Shown: one piece after another, positions 11,617 to 22,685 of the stretch | How the letters are laid out: the number at the start of each line of letters is the position of its first letter | How positions within the stretch are numbered: the first letter of the stretch is position 1 | Assembly: GCF_918797505.1 (NCBI RefSeq) | Contig: NC_092800.1 | Span: 6,386,001-6,450,000 of the forward strand | DNA length: 64,000 nucleotides | Source of the DNA: Bemisia tabaci | Lineage: Eukaryota; Arthropoda; Insecta; Hemiptera; Aleyrodidae | Direction of reading: 5' to 3' | Notes under the pieces: generated by a model | What the model was told of the DNA's origin: nothing | The model's input: the letters and a program-made list of their open reading frames with translations, nothing else | Database searches by the model: none | Made by a program: the position numbers and the translations under genes

Positions 11617-12665
11617 GAAGGTGCACCATGTGCGGTAAGTGCCTCGTCTTTCAACCGATCAACAAGATTTAACTTTGATTCAGTATTTCAAAGAAAAGTC
11701 GAAAAGCTGAAATTGTGCATCTGATTCGCATGAATGAGCGGCTAGAAAATGTAAAAGTAAGACATAATTTCCATATATTTCGACCGATAACAGTTTTTCT
11801 TTAAAAAATACCGGTTTCCGGACGTACATACTCCGTCCGTTTTTACTAATGTAGAAGAAGAAGATAGAAGATTGAAGGTGCACCATGTACGGCAAATGCC
11901 TCGTCTTTCAACTGATCAACAAGTTTAACTTTGATTCAGTATTGCAAAGAAAAGTTTACCGAAAAGGAGACTGAAATTGTGCATCTGATTCACATGAATG
12001 AGCGTCTATAGAAAATGCAAGAGTAAGTCATAATTTCCATATAGTTCGACCGATAACAGTTTTCTTTTTGTTGTTTTGAAAATACCGCTTTCCGGACATA
12101 CATACACCGTCCGTTTTTACCAATATAGAAGAAGAAGATAGAGATTGGAGGTGCACCATGTACGGCAAGTGCCCCGTCTTTCAATTGATCAACAAGATTT
12201 AACTTTGATTCAGACTTTCAAAGAAAAGTTTACCGAAAAGAAGACTGAAATATTGTGCATCTGATTCGCATGAATGAGCGGCTAGAAAATGCAAAAGTAA
12301 GTCATAATTTCCATATATTTCGACCGATCAAACCTTTTTTTTAGAAGAATACCGGTTTCTTTCCATGTTTCGCAGGGCGTGAAAATCGTGTCTTTTTCCT
12401 ATTTTAGTGTGAGAAAATGCAAAAGTAAGTCCTCATTTCCATATATTTTGACCGATAACAGTTTTTGTTACAGAATACCGGTTTTCTTTCATGTTTCGCA
12501 GGATGTAAAAATCGTGTCTTTATCCTTTTTTGTGTGAGAAAATTGCAGAAGTAAGTCATAATTTCCATAAATTTCGACCGATAACAGTTTTTTTAAAAAA
12601 AAAATACCGGTTTCTTCTCATGTTTCGCAAAGTGTAAAAATGGTGACTTTTTCCGATTTTTGTGT
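11617..12665. repeat. Complex tandem repeat: long ~260 bp units followed by short ~127 bp units
   Basis: Long units start GGTGCACCATG at about 11617, 11874 and 12147. The last merges into shorter units beginning AGAAAATGCAAAAG at 12283, 12412 and 12537. Shared core words are CCATATATTTCGACCGAT and ATACCGGTTTC. Every unit contains a GTAAGT-like donor after the AAAATGYAAAA word. The long units also hold a short exon-like segment, described separately. This looks like tandem duplication of an exon with its intron start. Confidence 0.85.
11684..11756 (+). pseudogene. Degenerate exon within the tandem array (first copy)
   Basis: Between CAG at 11681-11683 and a GTAAGA donor at 11757 lies a 73 nt segment open in one frame, including the peptide AEIVHLIRMNERLEN. 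The second unit (near 11945) keeps EIVHLI and MNERL but reads into TAG just after. The third (near 12215) keeps TFKEKFTEK upstream but is frameshifted at ATATTG. Preservation of the same words in different frames suggests an ancestral real exon that has decayed in every copy. I do not recognise the protein family. Confidence 0.35.
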
Positions 12666-13375
12666 GTTTGAGTGCGGATTGCATATACTTTAGCCCCTGA
12701 AAAATATGAAAATTTCACAACCTCGTGAAATTTCATGGAACATATCTCTGAAATTTCCAATCTTCCATTTCTTCCTTACGTTTCATAGCCACCCTGCGGC
12801 CCAGGACCCGCCAGGAAAGCTCGATTCCACGTGACGTCGACGAATCCCGATTTTTCTGTATCCAGTGAGGAAGAAAGATATTCCGGGGGGGCCCTAACGA
12901 GGCAGAAATTCCGTTCGAACTAACGACATAGAATTCCTCGGCGTCCGTTACGGCGAAACCGCGTATCAACCCGTTCATTTAGTGGGGCGGTTGCGCGGTT
13001 CCTCCTGGCAACGAGGACGGATTTTCGCGGCTCGGGCTCTCGGCAACCGCGGAGCAGAAGCGCGGAGCCCAGGCACAGCCCGGTTTTACTACCCATTATT
13101 CAAATCTACGTAAGTAGGCGTGCTTGAAAATCTCCAGATGACGAACCGCGATACCGGCTCCAACATGGCCGCCCGCGGCCCGTCGCTCGACGAGGGGGCG
13201 CTCGCCGGCTTAGGGGGTCCGCGGGGGGACGGAGCGGGGGAGGGGGTTGCGTGTCGTGCCGCGATGCACGGTGCCCGCTCGGTGGAGTCGGCTGTTGCTG
13301 TTGGTTGCTGAACTCGCCAACCGCGACGTTGTCGAACTTCGCCACTCGCGGATGGGTTGTCTTCGACAGGTACTG
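12666..13375. other. Intergenic with CpG-rich block near 13000-13340
   Basis: The first part is AT-rich. From about 13000 CG-rich sequence appears (CCGCCCGCGGCCCGTCGC), with open frames on both strands that lack domains. No exon is supported. Confidence 0.3.
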
Positions 13376-13830
13376 CACTGGTAAAAATATTTGATCTCTC
13401 GTGTTGCTTATGGTTAGTGTAGAAGTGAAACACAAACCAGCACGAATTTTCTGATAAAAATATTTGATCTCTTGTGTTGCTTATGGTTAGTATAGAAGTG
13501 AAACACAAACCAGCACGAATTTTCTGATAAAAATATTTGATCTCTTGTGTTGCTTATGGTTTTTATAGAGGTGAAACACAAACCAGCACGAATTTTCTGT
13601 AGGTGTTGGTACAGTTTGCGGAAAATTTAGCGCAGAAAACGATGGAGAGACTGGGAAATACATTCCTCTGGTTGCGACGACGTTGGTATATACCACTCGG
13701 TTTTTAGTAATTTCTTCGAGAAACAAGCTTGCATTTTCTCCTTAAATTATCAACCGAAGGCTAGGGTTATTTTGTGTTTTATTACCTGTGTGAACTAAAC
13801 TTTTCTGTTTAAGTTTCTTCCTGTGTGTAC
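13376..13830. mobile_element. MITE family C, copy 1
   Basis: Begins CACTGGTAAAAATATTTGA and contains GTTTGCGGAAAATTTAGCGCAG and CAACCGAAGGCTAGGG. Other C copies (27101, 38040, minus-strand 41440) share these in the same order. The left end carries an internal 73 bp triplication. The right end is uncertain; similarity fades after about 13820. No protein is encoded. Confidence 0.75.
13383..13600. repeat. 73 bp unit repeated three times inside a family C element
   Basis: Units start AAAAATATTTGATCTC at 13383, 13456 and 13529. Each ends ACCAGCACGAATTTTCTG and differs from its neighbour at only a few bases. Other C elements have one copy, so the expansion is specific to this insertion. Confidence 0.9.
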
Positions 13831-13911
13831 CGTGCTACTTGAGAGAGGTGTAAGAGCAAGAAATGGAGTTGGGGACGGATTTGAGTGGTAACGACAGAAC
13901 ATTTCATCGAA

Positions 13912-14100
13912 CACTAGAAAAAAAGTCTCTAGGTTCCTAAGTCCAGACTCCGGAAAAATTTGACAAGAAGAGACTCTTGATTCAATCGGATTGCCTTTTG
14001 ATTATAGCAAAAATCCGATTGAATCCAGAGTAATTTTTCTTACCATCTTTTCAAGAGTCTGGACTCTACGTACAAGAGGCTTCTTTCCTCCGTTTGCAGT
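13912..14100. mobile_element. MITE family A, copy 2 (diverged)
   Basis: Starts CACTAGAAAAAAAG and shows the family A arm words GTCCAGACTC, GACAAGAAGAGACTC and CTTGATTCAATCGGATT, mirrored by AATCCGATTGAATC and CAAGAGTCTGGACTC. The right terminus is eroded to TTGCAGT. Shorter than copy 1 because the middle segment is missing. Confidence 0.75.
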
Positions 14101-14700
14101 AATGTGACCCATAATCATCCAAAAGACCCTTAGAAATTGAACTGGTCATTGACGAGGGTAGGTAGTAACCGTTAAACGTTTCGAGAACACATGAAAAAAC
14201 TACATATGAAGCGCAATGAATTAAAAACAAGCAGTTAGCTCCAACGCATTCGCGTCGGAAAGCGGCTCTGGCGGAATGCATGGTTGATAAGTCGTTTAGC
14301 GAGGCTGCAAAAAATTTGCATTTTTATATCTGAAACTGTAGGTAATGGTTTTTTATATAATTGTAAGTCATGTGTTTGTACACATGCACCACTACAGCTT
14401 ACATATTTATTACATGAATAATAACAAGTAGCATTTTCTCTCTGAATATAGTAATAACTATTTACCTAAATGTAAGTACCAGTGGAGAAAGAAAAGAGGA
14501 AAATCCAGAAGGAAAGTAAGATAATTTCATTTCGCCAAAACTAATCGGAACTTAATGAATGAATTGCTCCATTTAAAAATCAAAACAATATCGAATTACG
14601 ATATATTACACGGTTAAGATAGGGCTATGTCGTAAGCGGCGACGTAGAGTCGATGTCATTAAAATATCGCCCCGATGGCCACGATAGTTGTTAAACGTTT

Positions 14701-14736
14701 ACGGTTTCCTTGGTAACCTTTGTTTGCTATCAGCTG
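14701..14736. promoter_or_regulatory. X-box-like motif inside a 36 bp segment repeated at 48133
   Basis: GTTTCCTTGGTAAC (14704-14717) is a palindromic RFX-type X-box (GTTNCC, spacer, GGNAAC). It is followed by CTTTGTTTGCTATCAGCTG, whose end is an E-box CAGCTG. The same 36 bases occur unchanged at 48133-48168, while flanking sequence there is different. RFX X-boxes control ciliary genes in animals. Function here is not shown. A 17-codon frame starts at ATG 14749. Confidence 0.45.
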
Positions 14737-15913
14737 ATATCGAGTAATATGCCTAGGAAGCTCCAACCACTGCATTCTTCCAAAAAACCGCGAAAACTTT
14801 AAAATTCAAATTTTCAAATTTTGAACGTAAAGTACATTTTTTCCATCACGAGATTAAAGCAGAGACACGTTTTGAATTATTGACTGTATCACCATGATTC
14901 CAAAAATACACTACACAACATAGCATTCGCTCACAGGAAAAAGATATCAATTAAAATAAAATCAGTCCCCCCTAAACAGCAGAAAATGGCGCCGATTCCC
15001 ATCAACCAACACGCGGTCTCTCCAATGTAACATGGTCCAATGATACTCCCCAGCTGGGACCGTCCGGAATAGCAGCTCTAGTGCAAGCACCAGAGCCGCT
15101 AAAAAAAAAAAAAGATTCTGGATGTTAGAGAAATATTTCAAGAAATTCACGGAGTAGTGAAAACTATGAAACATATTCTTCGGGACTGGGTATGCAACAC
15201 GCATTTAAAAACGCAAAAACATATACAGTTTGCTTTCCATTCAATTTTGCACTGAATTTCAAAAGTATGCTTTTCAATGTCTTCCATATTTTTCTGGGAT
15301 TTCATGGAATTTAAAGATTTATCACGTTTCATGCAAAATCGCAACCCTGAAGTCAACCTCCACGCACCGAGTCAAGTCAAATGAACATCCTTTCAGGAAA
15401 GGATTAAACCGATTTTAACCAAAACGAACAAAAAAGGGGTCACATAAAGGACCAACCAAGAAAAAGAGATTTGAAATTGGTTTCCTTCGCAGAGGTCTGC
15501 ATTTTAGAGGTGAAGTTGAACGGCTGTTCTGCTGTTCAACATAATTTTTCTCAGCTTTGATTCCTTGACAAACGAAGAAATGTGTCTGCCCAAGCTCCAA
15601 TCCTTTCCTTACTCATACTTTCCCGCGAATCGTCGCTCCTCTGTCATTAGAGGGTAAGTAAATTTCAACGTGAGGCCTGTTCTCGGAATAAATTCATGTT
15701 TTCTGGGGCTCTTGCGCAGGAAATAGAGATATACGCCCTTGCGTCACGGGAGGGACAATTGATTCGGTTCTGTTCCGTTCACTTCAGTCAGATTCTAGGC
15801 GCGCAAAAACACATGTATTGGAGAAAATCGGAATCCATCACAAGAAATCGGTATTTTTCGTCAAGGAAGCGATTCATTTACTCCAACTGAAACTTTAAAA
15901 GTCATGACGTATT
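14737..15913. other. No gene recognised
   Basis: Mixed AT-rich sequence with small open frames on both strands. No splice-bounded exon or repeated element noticed. Confidence 0.35.
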
Positions 15914-16080
15914 CACTGGTAAAAAAAACCTCTTGGTTCAAGAGTGCATTTTCTTGTCGCCGGATTGTTGCTTGAAACCAGAGTCGGGACTCCTGTTTCA
16001 AGCAACAATCCGGCGACAAGAAACTGCACTCTAAAGTCAATGCAATGCGGCATTGGTCCAAGAGGTTTTTTTTACCAGTG
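15914..16080. mobile_element. MITE family B, copy 1
   Basis: A 167 bp near-perfect palindrome starting CACTGGTAAAAAAAACCTC and ending GGTTTTTTTTACCAGTG. GCAACAATCCGGCGACAAG pairs with CTTGTCGCCGGATTGTTGC, leaving almost no loop. The flanks are ATT and TTC (a possible TT duplication). Transcribed, it would fold into one long hairpin. Confidence 0.9.
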
Positions 16081-17140
16081 TTCATCGATAAAAATCAGTG
16101 TTTTCAACGCAAGAAATTAACTTTAAGTGTCAAGCTTCAGTCTCATCTTCTAGGCAGGGTGTAATTTCAGCTCCGGGAAATGATAAATTCCAGAGCAGTG
16201 AGAGAATCACAATAAACTGATTCCTTTCACAAGGCAACAGTGCCTAGACTTGTTTATGTTTATAAAACATACGTGAAGTGATGGATTTCTTGCTTTTCTT
16301 TGCGAGAATAATACTGGAAAAGCAAAACACAAAACGTTCTTTCACTGTTTCCTATGATAATTGCAACGCAAACCACACCAAAAGCAACAGAAATTGAGGA
16401 GCTTACCCCATGAGCCCTTTTTCTGGACATTACAAAAATGGATCTTAGTATCCTCCTATACATTCGATCTTACAGGAGAAAAATCATTAAAAATTTCAAT
16501 CTGAAATTCCCGAGATTCTCCAGGTTAAAGTGCAATTCGCGTAGAGAAATTTAGCAACATTGCAATGCAGTTACGTTCTTTTGCGAAGGCCTATCACACT
16601 CGACGGAAGATTGGAAGCTCAAAACTATTTCGAAGGAGCCCAACTTCCGAGGGGGAAAATATGCTCGTTACTCAGCCGCTACCGGAGATTTACATTGATT
16701 CGTTACGGAGAATTCCGCCAGCCATAAAGCGAGCGACAGAGCCCCTCGTTCCGCGAGAAAAAAAACCATCCTCCCCGACGAGGCGAGGCGACTGTCATCC
16801 CATTAGCGGGAAGGCAACAGCGTGAAGCCTGAAACCGCTCTGGCTCGGCTCGGAACGCTGCGTTATATTGAACTCGGCTTGCAGACAGAGCCGGGAATAA
16901 ATAACAGCTCTCCGACAACAGAACTGGTCCTTTTCTTGACAGCCATCCTCGAGCCCCCCTCTGCGCCTCCCCGCATTCCTCCCCCCCCTCCCCGGCTCTT
17001 TTGGGTGCGCCCCGGGAATAAATTAATTGAGAGGAAAATGTGGGAATTCAACAAGATGGACGCGTGTTTCGTGGAGTTGGGTGGGCGAGACCGGTCGGCA
17101 ACGCGCTTGGAATATGAAAATATCGAGAACTGCACTCAGC
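16081..17140. other. Intergenic; CpG-leaning block near 16690-17050
   Basis: The first 500 bases are AT-rich. The second half is GC-rich with pyrimidine runs (CCCCCCCTCCCC) and AATAAATTAATTGAG embedded in it. Open frames overlap on both strands without domains. Confidence 0.3.
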
Positions 17141-17418
17141 CTGCGGGCTGGTTCTTGAAATTGATAGAAAAAGCGGCAGACAAAGAAGACATAGAGTGTA
17201 CGGAGCGATCCTATTGGTTGAAGTAAGTAGTTCCTATATACTCAGGGAAAAATGATGGACTAACTAAAGGGTAGACGTATTTGCCGTTACTTAGTCTAAT
17301 ATCCACCTCCTTTGTCCATGGCAACCACCCGCTTCCAACAATAGGTATTTCCATATTCCGCTTGGCTTCTCCATCCATACTTTTGTCTATCGATAGCAAT
17401 TATCCACCCGCGGGACCG
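17141..17418. mobile_element. MITE family J, copy 1
   Basis: Left end GGGCTGGTTCTTGAAATTG and right end CAATTATCCACCCGCGGG are inverted relatives. Inside, GATCCTATTGGTTG pairs with CAACAATAGGTA, and GACTAACTAAAG faces TTACTTAGTC. The sequence just outside (GAAAATATCGAGAACTGC at 17116 and GAAAATACCGAAAACTAC at 17429) is a diverged direct repeat. A second full copy lies at 54531. Confidence 0.75.
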
Positions 17419-17639
17419 TGCTTTGAACAAGAAAATACCGAAAACTACACTCAGCCCTGTAGTATCAGCGGAAAAAAACGACATTTCATCTCGCCAAGAA
17501 GGAAGATCAAAAGATTTTATGCTCCCAAAGTCATCAGCATTAGAAATTCGTGGGCACCCGATATAGGAAAATGTCGGGAAAGAACGTTTTGAAACTTTGG
17601 TAGTCCTTGTGACAATATTTCTGTAGATAAAGAGGGCCA

Positions 17640-17700
17640 GCTGTGGGCTGATTATTGAAATTAATGGACATAACGATAGGCAAAGAGGTAAATAGAGAAG
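17640..17700. mobile_element. Family J fragment
   Basis: GGGCTGATTATTGAAATTAA followed by ACGATAGGCAAAG and GAAGACAGAG matches the left arm of the J copies at 17141 and 54531. No right arm follows, so this is a one-ended remnant. Confidence 0.6.
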
Positions 17701-17849
17701 ACAGAGAGAAATTTAGAAAAGAAAACGTTTTGGGAATTTGTAACCGTCGGGTGGAATTGTTCGAATCGTACAATCAAATAAAACATACATTCATCAATCA
17801 AGAAACAAACTTATCGTTATTGACAATCAGGGAAACATTTGTCTGACGG

Positions 17850-18890
17850 TTGTTTCTTCGGAAATGAAGTTCTCAGATAATTAAGAGCTTAAGTTATTTT
17901 TGAATAGAGTCTCAAAAAGTAGTTCTTCCATACAAAAGCATATCAAGCTTGGGCAAAAGTGTACTAAAACTCTGCGGGGGAAAAAGCCGATCTTTATTCA
18001 CTGAAGTTTTGGCCATAAAAGCCCCGCAGGAACCGCTTTTGAGGAGCCCCACTTGCTCACAAATCACGTGGGTCTACCTATGAACCGTTTTCCCTGGGAT
18101 GACTTTTACATGTTTTTCGGCAGCGCCCCCTCCCCCCACGAAATCAGAACCTCCTCCACTCTTGAGGTTTTTTCTTAAGCAACGCCGATATGCTATTTGA
18201 AATCGATGAAAATCCGACTTCGACTAGGATTTTTCTGATACAGAGGAACACATTCTGAATAACGCGGGGGTGGCTGTTACAAGGACCGAACTCCTTTGAC
18301 GACGGATGTCGCACAAAATCCAGACCGACCCCGGGTAAAAACGATCACACGATTCAAAATGGAGGTGTCACCGGTCGCCGCCTACTCATCAGCAATGAAA
18401 TTTGTCAAACGGTAATTTACGACGAGGAAGAACGGGACTCGCGCCGACCGTTCCTTTTTTGCCGAAAGAGCAGAAGAAAACGAACCGGGGGCGATGAGTT
18501 CATAAAAATCAAGTACCGAGGCACATGACTAGGTCGCGGTCGTACGGAATCCGAAAAGTTATAGTTCGTTTCGAGCGATAAATAAACACTATTAAAACAC
18601 CATTAAAATAGGAAACCCAAAGCGCCGTTCAGGGGTGCGCACCCCGCGGCCGCCCCGACGGATTTTCGGGTCGAGTGTCCCTCCCGCCCGGGAGCCGGCG
18701 AAAGGCCTCAAAATTTTCTACTCTCACTGCTTTTCATTTCAATGAGGCTGTAAAATTCTTTATGTGCTTTTTATGGGCTTAATAAAAATCAAACGTATTT
18801 AAGTGAAACAAATGTTTTCAGATGCTCCTTACAGTTTTACCGGCTAATACCTTGAAACGTCATAATTGCTCGCCTTTTTATTGCATTATT
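17850..18890. other. Intergenic with GC-rich block near 18490-18700
   Basis: Contains CCCCGCGGCCGCCCCGACGG and CCCGCCCGGGAGCCGGCG, with TTTTATGG at 18769-18776 immediately after. No coding exon seen. Confidence 0.3.
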
Positions 18891-18898
18891 CCTAATTA

Positions 18899-18906
18899 TG
18901 ACGTCA
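18899..18906. promoter_or_regulatory. CRE-type palindrome TGACGTCA
   Basis: TGACGTCA sits between TAAT and TAAT words (CTAATTATGACGTCATTAAT), giving an extended partial palindrome. TGACGTCA is the consensus site of CREB/ATF bZIP factors. The surroundings (18820-19110) combine AT-rich homeodomain-like words with CGCGCGGCGC, as in the other regulatory-looking blocks. Use as a promoter or enhancer is inference. Confidence 0.4.
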
Positions 18907-20393
18907 TTAATATCCTTTTCTGCGCTATAAAACGCGCGGCGCTACGGCTCCTCCGCCGTTCCGTCGTTAAAAGTCCTTTATAGGTCAGCGCAATTTTTTC
19001 GGAGGCTCGAGATTTCCTAATTGTTCCGCCGTTTATTAAACGTACGTATTTTACATAAAACATTTCCCTAATTCGCTCGTGCGATATGACGTTATATTAG
19101 AACGTGACGCTTGTGCGTTATCAGTTCTTTCGTTCGAGGCTTCCTTATGAAGTTTGTGAAAAGTAACACTTCTTCCTTGCTTCGAAAAAAAACATCAAAG
19201 GATACTATGATGCTGATGGGGCGAACAATTTATTATTACCCAAGTAGGGTATCTTTCTCAGGAAATGTGTTATTTATTCTAACGCTGCTATTTCCTCTTT
19301 GGTTTTTCTAACTTAAAATTTCAAAGAATTTTCTTATGATCTTAGGCAAAAGTCAGAAAAATTTGCACAACAATTCAAAGGCGTACTTTTGGAAAATATT
19401 CGTCCAAGAAACGAAGAAATGAGAGACTTGAAGGATAGGTAAATGTAACTAAGATATTCAAGCATCACATGACATTCTGAACCAGACGGCTAATGATAAG
19501 ATGACTTACGCTAAAGTTTAACCGGTGTCGTTGAATTTTTCATATAAATTAATTTAACAGACACATACACATAACACGACGTCATCGTTGACTCGAAAAA
19601 ATTAAATTTGAAAAATAAGCTGTAGATTCCTAAGCAAGGAAATACACAACCAGATATATACGCCCAGGATTTAAGATTTATAAGTCAATTTCTCCATCCG
19701 AACGGAGAGATCATTTCAAAGAGACGGAATTCCACGTCAAAAGTAAGTAGATTGCACGTGTGCTGCATTAGAATAACCTCCGCACCGACGCGACGGCCAT
19801 AAAATAACAAATAACACATCTTCGCACACAAAAAATATGCACGCCGGACAAATATAATGCACAAAAGTGTCACGTTCAAATCAAGGTTACACAGCTTCGA
19901 AACCTGGTAGAAAGGTGCCTCAATTCTTCAAATACACAAGCTGAACAATATCCTTTACGAATATTGTTCCATGTTTAATTGTACATCGACGGTCAAACAC
20001 CCACACCGTGATCTCGATCTGCAACGAAGCGGACTTCCTAAAACACGTCCTGTTATGTATAAAATGAAAAACTATTCAGCGTCTTTTCTTAAAAATTTTA
20101 TTGATTTTTCTACTCTGCACCAGAAAAATTTTGCAAAAAGTTCAAGGAATGACGTTGATTTCTTCCCCTTTAAAAAGAAAGATGAAAAAATAAAATGGGA
20201 GCGGAGATTTTCAAACACCGCAAACGAGATACGTGGTTTAGGAGTTACAACGTGTATATAAACTTAAATGAATTTTGAATGAACAGTCGAATAAACAGTC
20301 AAATCACTGAATTATTTCAGAGGCTCCCTTGGTATTCATCATCATCGAAAAACCGGATTCATACCTTCTCACCCTTCCACACAAACAGCAATA
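18907..20393. other. No gene recognised
   Basis: The first 200 bases continue the mixed CpG/TAAT block. The remainder is AT-rich with small open frames (for example 19971-20261) that lack splice sites or domains. Confidence 0.35.
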
Positions 20394-20644
20394 CTGCCGT
20401 GCTAAGGAAGAACGCCGTATGAACATTCGAGAGTTGCCAAATTTCCCCTGATAAAACATGTATAATTGACAACATTCATGCATACTTTCCCTTGAAATTT
20501 CAGATATTTTACATTAAATTGCGTACAAAATTGCCTGAAAATAATGGGAAAAAATATCACCATTTTCCCAGAAAATTCGGTTTTAATTAAAGTAAATCTG
20601 GCAACGTCTAAAGGCTCATACGGCGTTCTTCCTTAGCACGACAG
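20394..20644. mobile_element. MITE family D, copy 3 (251 bp)
   Basis: Starts CTGCCGTGCTAAGGAAGAA, ends TTCTTCCTTAGCACGACAG, with flanking AATA at 20390-20393 and 20645-20648 (4 bp target duplication). Arms continue through GAGAGTTGCCAAATTTCCCC opposite AAATCTGGCAACG. Non-coding. Confidence 0.9.
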
Positions 20645-20648
20645 AATA

Positions 20649-21197
20649 GGACAAACAGGCTTTCCTCGGAGCCTGCTCCCAGGGGTCAGAGGTAACTCCC
20701 AACACGGAGCGAACAACGGGCGCGGTATCGATTTTGTGCGATGTCTGAACCGCGAGTCACCGCCGGCCGGGCTTCGATGCGCCATTTTCCTCTGCAGTCG
20801 GGGCTTATCCGGATAACACCCTCCTCGCGCCACGGCCACGCTCCCATAAAAATCCATTCTTACATTGTCGAGTGCGCTTCAAAGGGGTGAGCTCAATGGG
20901 AGAAATTCCGAGCAAAATGAAAGCCGTTAAAACGCGCGGATAGGAACGCATTCCTCGGCGTAATACCGGGGAGGGTTCGTGCGAAGGGTCCCCGGGTCAA
21001 TTTTTGCACACTCGAGTGGTTTCTGTCTCGGATATTCGGTGTTGTTCACGGCGGGATAAAGGGATCATCTGCTCCGCTTCTTTCCACTCAAACGATAAAG
21101 TATGAAAAATAGACGGGAATAGTCCGAGGGTTCGTGAATTTGATCCCACGATTGGAAAATATTTCCGTATCACATGAGGATGGTAACTGAAAAACGC
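20649..21197. other. CpG-leaning block, otherwise unannotated
   Basis: 20650-21010 is moderately GC-rich and contains CCATAAAA (20844-20851), the complement of TTTTATGG. No exon is visible. Confidence 0.3.
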
Positions 21198-21399
21198 GAG
21201 AAGAACGGGTAACCAAGGCTGAAAAACAACAAAACATGGGAGCCTCGTGAAATCTCACTATTGATATTGGGAAATTAGGAATTTGGATTTTCAAAATGTT
21301 GTATAATCTTTGGTTCCTGGTCGGGGAAGGGGTTGAAATCACCCTGAAACTTCTCAGGCTTTGTTTGGTTGTTTTAAGCCTTAGTTACCCGTTTTTCTT
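21198..21399. mobile_element. MITE family L, copy 1
   Basis: AGAACGGGTAACCAAGGCTG at the left is mirrored by AGCCTTAGTTACCCGTTTTT at the right, with AACAACAAAACATGGGAGCC opposite GGCTTTGTTTGGTTG. TTCCTGGTCGGGGAAGGGG in the right arm is shared with the second copy at 62697. Confidence 0.8.
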
Positions 21400-21592
21400 G
21401 GATCTTCAAGTTAAATGTTGGGCTATTTTATTTCGTAAACAGCTATTTTTTTGCCATTGCGTAGTTAATTTTAACTAATTTTTCACAAGTTCTTATAAAA
21501 TCTTTGAAACTCATTGATGTTTGTGTCCTAGATCAATTTCAGTAGTTTTTAGGACAGCTCAGGTATAAAACTTTTATCTCCTTATTTTACAG

Positions 21593-21663
21593 AAAAGACT
21601 ATATGGACCCTCAAGAGCACATCGTAACAGAGAAAGAAACAAATAAAATTGCCCGAGGAGTTG
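21593..21663 (+). CDS. Candidate internal coding exon (partial gene)
   Basis: A 71 nt segment is bounded by a pyrimidine-rich acceptor (TCTCCTTATTTTACAG) and a consensus donor (GTAAGT). Only one frame is open. It starts after one base and includes the peptide DPQEHIVTEKETNKIARGV, a charged linker-like sequence without a known domain. It leaves one base at its 3' end, which matches the phase needed by the exon at 39208. A joint gene model is therefore possible, but nothing else ties the two together. It could be chance; transcript data would decide. Confidence 0.35.
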
Positions 21664-22685
21664 GTAAGTAATAGTTTTTATTTTCGACTAAATATGAGCT
21701 CATGACATGTTCCACGGGCGAATGATATTATATATCCTCATCGTTTTGATTTAAGCCCGTTGCACCGTAATTCAGATAGAAACTTTGTCAAAATAGGAAA
21801 GCACGTCAGCCTTCGTCAATGCACTTATCGTGATTTCAAAATTATTGGTCCTTCATATAATTACTCTTCTTCCCATCCGGCAAAAAGTTGCAGCCAGTCC
21901 ATTCGCATATTTTCAAATATTCTTACAATCTCCGTCGACTCACACGCACAAACAAACTTTCTTTCGAACCATTCTGTTCTCCAGTTCCGACTCCTTTACA
22001 CTCACTCGTCGGCATATCCACCACTACGTGCGGTGGGCCATTTAGTACCATTAAAGTCGCCGTAATAATATCTGTCGCAGGGGAGTTCATTGTCTTCGCC
22101 ACGCACCGTTCCCAGGACTTTATGTTGACATTGGAGCGTCAAATTTAATGGAACACTAAGCGGCGAATGCCGTTGTAACCGAACCACTGACCTAGTCAAT
22201 GAAAGTGAAGCCGGGGTCGTAGAAAACCGCGCCAGCGCGAAGACCCGGCCGCAAACCACGCGGTAGTGACTAATAAACTTTTTAGTAGATCAGCCCGTAA
22301 TTTATGACGCAGTTTATGGCCTAATTAAGTTTATTGTTTTTATTTTTTCAGCTCATGATCCCGGCGGAATAATTTGTACTTCATTTCATTCATATTTCAG
22401 GGTCCGCTGTTTGACGTCGCGAAAATTGCGGTCGTCTTCTGCGACGTTGGCCGGTGACTGAGACGTTGCGCACGACCGTAATGCCGTTTGGATTTGAAGA
22501 ATGTGATCAAAAGAACGGATAGGAAATCGATTTTCTCAATTTTTAGAGAGCTGCAAAAATCTTTCAATTTCCTCTTGCCATGGTAAGTATCGTTGAACTT
22601 AAATTTCATCGCGACGGGCCTGTGTGAACTGACCACCAAATTTTGAAATTTGTAGTCGATATTCATACGCAGAGTTTCTTGAAGA
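21664..22685. other. Intergenic or intronic, no further exon recognised
   Basis: Contains acceptor-like TTTCAG near 22350 and 22400, but the sequence after each closes within about 20 codons in all frames. Overlapping open frames at 21760-22260 show no domain. Confidence 0.3.

Noticed and set aside
13089..13508. 139-codon minus-strand open frame
   Set aside because: It is built from the 73 bp repeats of a family C MITE plus a CpG-rich block, so it is a composition and repeat effect.
22400..22470. Exon after the TTTCAG at about 22400
   Set aside because: All three frames close within about 20 codons and no donor precedes the stops.
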